Shown here: piece after piece, positions 58,931-64,000 of the stretch
Numbering within the stretch: the stretch's first letter is position 1
How the letters are laid out: the number at the start of each line of letters is the position of its first letter
From: CBDBZX01 sp965213645
Lineage (GTDB): Bacteria > Deinococcota > Deinococci > Deinococcales > Trueperaceae
DNA: 64,000 nucleotides
Assembly: GCA_965213645.1 (NCBI GenBank)
Contig: CBDBZX010000008.1
Coordinates: 558,001-622,000 of the forward strand
Direction: 5' to 3'
Translations under genes and position numbers: made by a program
The notes under the pieces: model-generated
What the model was told of the DNA's origin: nothing
Database searches by the model: none
What the model saw: only the letters and a program-made list of their open reading frames with translations

Positions 58931-59415
58931 GTAGAGAGACGATTCAGGTCAACATCAACGGGAAAGAGGTCGGGCTCGAGGTCGAACCGCGCACCCTCTT
59001 AGCCTACGCCATACGCGACGCGGGTCTCACCGGTACGCACGTAGGGTGCGACTCGACGAGTTGTGGCGCGTGCACAGTGCTCGTAGACGGCGTCCCCGTC
59101 AAGTCCTGCACCATGTTCGCCGTGCAAGCTGAGGACGCTGAAGTCACCACCATCGAGGGCATGGGCGGCGGCGCGAACCTCCACCCGTTGCAACAAGCCT
59201 TTTGGGACCAGCACGGGCTCCAGTGCGGCTACTGCACGCCCGGCATGATCTTAACCTCACACACTTTGTTGCAGGACAACCCGAATCCGAGCGAAGAGGA
59301 GATTCGCTTCGCCTTGTCGGGTAACTTGTGCCGCTGCACGGGCTACAACAACATTGTTAAAGCTGTGAAGCAAGCTGCCGAAACCCTTTCAGAACCCGCG
59401 CAAGCGGCAGATTAG
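58927..59415 (+). CDS. coxS: aerobic CO dehydrogenase, iron-sulfur subunit
   Basis: 162 residues with two [2Fe-2S] clusters: the plant-ferredoxin-like CDSTSCGACTVLVDG...SC and the helical CGYCTPGMIL...CRCTGY. It transfers electrons from the molybdenum centre in CoxL to FAD in CoxM. All eight cysteines are present. ATGA overlap with coxM. Confidence 0.95.
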   Translation: MSRETIQVNINGKEVGLEVEPRTLLAYAIRDAGLTGTHVGCDSTSCGACTVLVDGVPVKSCTMFAVQAEDAEVTTIEGMGGGANLHPLQQAFWDQHGLQCGYCTPGMILTSHTLLQDNPNPSEEEIRFALSGNLCRCTGYNNIVKAVKQAAETLSEPAQAAD

Positions 59416-59422
59416 GAGTCAC

Positions 59423-61777
<2,355 letters not shown>

Positions 61778-61916
61778 GACTCTATAAGACAGCGCTGTAC
61801 TGTATCAATTGGCACAAGGCGCTGAGTGGGTTTCAAACCCACCCCTACGCCGCCCGCTTCATCGCTTGTTTCGTTTGCGCGGCATAGTGCATTGTCAACA
61901 GAGACCGACTTACTGT

Positions 61917-62020
61917 TGTCACCCCGAGCCCAGTCGAGGGGTCTCGCCTTGCAATCTCTGTCAGAGGAGTCAGCAAAGGCAGAGATTCTTCGACTCCACT
62001 TCGTTACGCTCAGAATGACA
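61917..62020 (+). repeat. dispersed repeat R3 (copy 3)
   Basis: 104 nt with TGTCACCCCGAGCCCAGTC at the start and GCTCAGAATGACA at the end, the same layout as 43660-43763. It sits between coxL and the XdhC-like gene, inside an otherwise tight operon. Confidence 0.88.
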
Positions 62021-62148
62021 TCATGGTTCAGTTTTTAGCTGACAGGGTAATTAGGACTAATTTACGAATTATTCCCGTAACACAGAAGAGCTAACGTATA
62101 AGAGCTAGAGACAGGTTTGACCTTATCTTTTAACTTCAAAGAGGTCTG

Positions 62149-63156
62149 ATGAATTTAGAACGTATCTTAGAACTTAAAAACGACGAACAGCGCTTCGTGG
62201 TGGCAACTGTCGTGTCACGCCAAGCGCCCGTCTCTTCCCACTTGGGAGACAAAGCGATTATTTTAGAGAACGGTCAGATGGAAGGCTTCATCGGCGGCGC
62301 GTGCTCCCGCGACATTATCCGCAAACAGGCGCTCTCAGCCTTGAAGTTAGGGCAACCCCGCCTAGTCCGTATCACCCCTGACCCGCTACCAGCAAAAAAT
62401 GAAGCCGCTGGGCGCGACGAGGTGTGGGTGCCGATGTCGTGCTCGAGTGAAGGCGCAGTGGACGTATACTTGGAGCCTCATCTGGAAAAGAAGCGTCTTT
62501 TAGTCGTCGGCACCTCGCCCATCGCGATTGCCCTCGCCAAACAGGGTGACTTTTTGGGCTACGAGGTCTCGCTCGCGTATAACAAAGGGGAACGCTCCGC
62601 CATAGAGATGGACTTGGGCGCGGCGATGGTCAAGCTCTTTGAGGTGCGGCATTTGGAGCATTGGCTCGAGTCCTTATCTAATACGCAAAGAGGTAAACTC
62701 GCTGCCGTCGTCGCCTCGATGGGACATTACGACGAGGAAGCGTTAGCGCAGCTCATCCCCGCTGAGCCTCACTACCTCGCCTTAGTTGCCAGCCGTAAGC
62801 GGGCGGCAACCGTAAAAGACATTTTGAGCAGCATGGGCGTGGACAATTTCGAACGTGTCAGCAGCCCCGCTGGACTCGACATCAATGCGAAAAGCCCCGG
62901 AGAAGTTGCACTTTCAATCTTCGCCGAGATGGTGCAGGTCTATCACGCGGCGAAAACGCAAGAGGTCAACGAATTGAAAGCGGGGCGTCAGGCTAAAGCA
63001 AGTGAAGAGGCTACTGACCCTGTCTGCGGCATGAGCGTAGATACAGTACACGCCCGTTACCAAAGCGAGTTGGGCGGCGAGGTGTACTACTTTTGCTGCC
63101 CCAACTGCAAACGCCGCTTCGACCACGACCCCGAACGTTACTTGCAAACAGTATGA
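62149..63156 (+). CDS. XdhC/CoxF-type Mo-enzyme maturation factor with YHS domain
   Basis: 335 residues. The N-terminal XdhC/CoxI region (VVATVVSRQAPVSSHLGDKAIILENGQMEGFIGGACSRDII) and a Rossmann-like part (RLLVVGTSPIAIALAKQG) match maturation proteins that sulfurate or load the Mo cofactor. From about 288 a YHS domain follows (ATDPVCGMSVD ... YYFCCPNCKRRFDHDPERYL), usually a metal-binding module. The fusion could bring copper to the CoxL Cu-Mo site; that is my inference. ATGA overlap with coxD. Confidence 0.85.
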   Translation: MNLERILELKNDEQRFVVATVVSRQAPVSSHLGDKAIILENGQMEGFIGGACSRDIIRKQALSALKLGQPRLVRITPDPLPAKNEAAGRDEVWVPMSCSSEGAVDVYLEPHLEKKRLLVVGTSPIAIALAKQGDFLGYEVSLAYNKGERSAIEMDLGAAMVKLFEVRHLEHWLESLSNTQRGKLAAVVASMGHYDEEALAQLIPAEPHYLALVASRKRAATVKDILSSMGVDNFERVSSPAGLDINAKSPGEVALSIFAEMVQVYHAAKTQEVNELKAGRQAKASEEATDPVCGMSVDTVHARYQSELGGEVYYFCCPNCKRRFDHDPERYLQTV

Positions 63157-64000
63157 CGGACACGCTCACCGCCGAGACAATTCAAAATCGCTTAGAGGCG
63201 AAAGGCTACCTCGCGGATGACGCCTTAGCCACTGCGCTAGAACTCGTCACCACCATGCACAAACCGCTCCTCGTAGAAGGTCCGGCGGGCGTCGGCAAGA
63301 CGGAGAGCGCGAAAGTTTTAGCGGAGATGTTAGGAACCAAACTCATCCGCTTGCAGTGCTACGAGGGGTTGGACGCGGCGACCTCTTTATACGAGTGGAA
63401 TTACCCAAAGCAGATGCTTCATATACGGTTGACAGAGAATGAGGGCTCGAGCGTTGCTGAGCGCGAAGCCGAGATTTTCAGCGAAACCTTTTTACTGCGC
63501 CGACCTCTTCTCGAGGCTATTTCCGAATCCGAACGCTCTCCTGTCCTCCTCATTGATGAAATCGACCGCGCTGACGAGGAGTTTGAAGCGTTTTTATTAG
63601 AACTTTTAGGTGAATTTCAAGTCACCATCCCCGAACTCGGCACGATCAGAGCGCAGCATAAACCTTATGTGATTCTCACCTCGAACCGCGTCCGCGACCT
63701 CTCGGACGCGCTTAGGCGGCGCTGCTTATACCTGTGGCAGCCCTACCCGAGCTTTGATAAAGAGGTGCAGATTTTGCGCTCGAGGCTGCCCGGCATCGAC
63801 GAACGTCTAGCGGAGCAGATCGGGCGCGTGATGACCTATCTGCGCGGACTCCCGCTCAACAAACTTCCCGGTGTGGCGGAAAGCTTGGATTGGGGCACGG
63901 CGCTGATGTCGCTCCATCATGAGAAGTTAGAGCCGAAGATTCTCGAGAGAACGCTGGGTTGCATCATCAAAGATTATGAGGATTGGGAAGAGATAGCGGA
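63153..64000 (+). CDS. coxD: MoxR-type AAA+ ATPase, CoxD (partial, runs off the window)
   Basis: ATG 63153 overlaps the preceding stop. 282 codons are visible with no stop before the edge. Walker A LLVEGPAGVGKTESAK, Walker B SPVLLIDEIDRADEEFEAF, sensor 1 PYVILTSNRVRDLSDALRRRC. CoxD is the chaperone ATPase needed to build the sulfurated, copper-containing Mo site of form I CO dehydrogenase. CoxE and later genes are expected beyond the window. Confidence 0.9.
   Translation, partial: MTDTLTAETIQNRLEAKGYLADDALATALELVTTMHKPLLVEGPAGVGKTESAKVLAEMLGTKLIRLQCYEGLDAATSLYEWNYPKQMLHIRLTENEGSSVAEREAEIFSETFLLRRPLLEAISESERSPVLLIDEIDRADEEFEAFLLELLGEFQVTIPELGTIRAQHKPYVILTSNRVRDLSDALRRRCLYLWQPYPSFDKEVQILRSRLPGIDERLAEQIGRVMTYLRGLPLNKLPGVAESLDWGTALMSLHHEKLEPKILERTLGCIIKDYEDWEEIA

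Noticed and set aside
61809..62038. 70-codon frames between coxL and the XdhC-like gene
   Set aside because: They are translations of repeat R3, not genes.

Overview
ORGANISM. The window is a moderately GC-rich bacterial chromosome segment (mid-50s percent by eye). I infer Deinococcota (Deinococcus-Thermus), probably a Truepera/Deinococcus relative. The phenylacetate regulator has an operator that fits the CNAACGNNCGTTNG box I recall for Thermus thermophilus PaaR. Several promoters are extended -10 boxes placed 6-8 nt before a start codon, which implies leaderless mRNAs. Gene content (form I CO dehydrogenase, OtsAB, K+-independent H+-pyrophosphatase) is compatible. No rRNA or other taxonomic marker is present, so this is inference only.

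LAYOUT. 1-5.3 kb: tail of an unknown gene, phosphoglucomutase, a low-GC KAP-type P-loop NTPase, a DUF2281 protein and a secreted GH16 glycosidase. 5.9-16.1 kb: one long minus-strand exopolysaccharide operon with GTGA/ATGA overlaps at most junctions (GT2 enzymes, deacetylase, FemAB-like acyltransferase, second GH16 lipoprotein, flippase, polytopic membrane proteins). 16.5-20.3 kb: paaR-paaABCD, with an unusual duplicated PaaB, then a malonyl-CoA decarboxylase remnant. 20.4-24.7 kb: CoA-transferase, TIM-barrel epimerase, two unknown genes and a Gfo/Idh oxidoreductase. 24.7-33.2 kb: housekeeping and small proteins (proB with a frameshift, Nudix, nucleotidase, asd, VOC, PspC, nitroreductase, SDR). 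33.5-37.1 kb: mobile/defence debris (HicBA, a decayed IS630, an ApeA-like HEPN fragment cut at both ends, an intact IS4-type element, an orphan coding tail). 37.3-57.8 kb: H+-pyrophosphatase, methyltransferase, tRNA-Leu(GAG), TrmH, PQQ-type sugar dehydrogenase, cold-shock protein, lipB-lipA, a second decayed IS630, MBL and FAH hydrolases, glycolipid-type glycosyltransferase, FtsX/MacB permease, otsA-otsB. 57.9-64 kb: an aerobic CO dehydrogenase operon, coxM-S-L, an XdhC/YHS accessory protein and coxD, which runs off the window.

HOW IT WORKS TOGETHER. The paa and cox operons suggest a heterotroph that degrades aromatics and supplements its energy by CO oxidation. OtsAB, the cold-shock protein and the H+-pyrophosphatase fit stress tolerance. 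The GH16/glycosyltransferase block builds and trims an envelope polysaccharide.

MOST UNUSUAL STRUCTURE. Intergenic space carries at least three families of dispersed, inverted-repeat-ended elements. One has copies that differ by clean internal insertions. Another has two 87-bp copies differing at one base, one of which has swallowed a second 80-bp palindromic element. The palindrome CTCGAG is about five times more frequent than expected and also builds the stems of three terminators. No CRISPR array, rRNA or prophage was seen.
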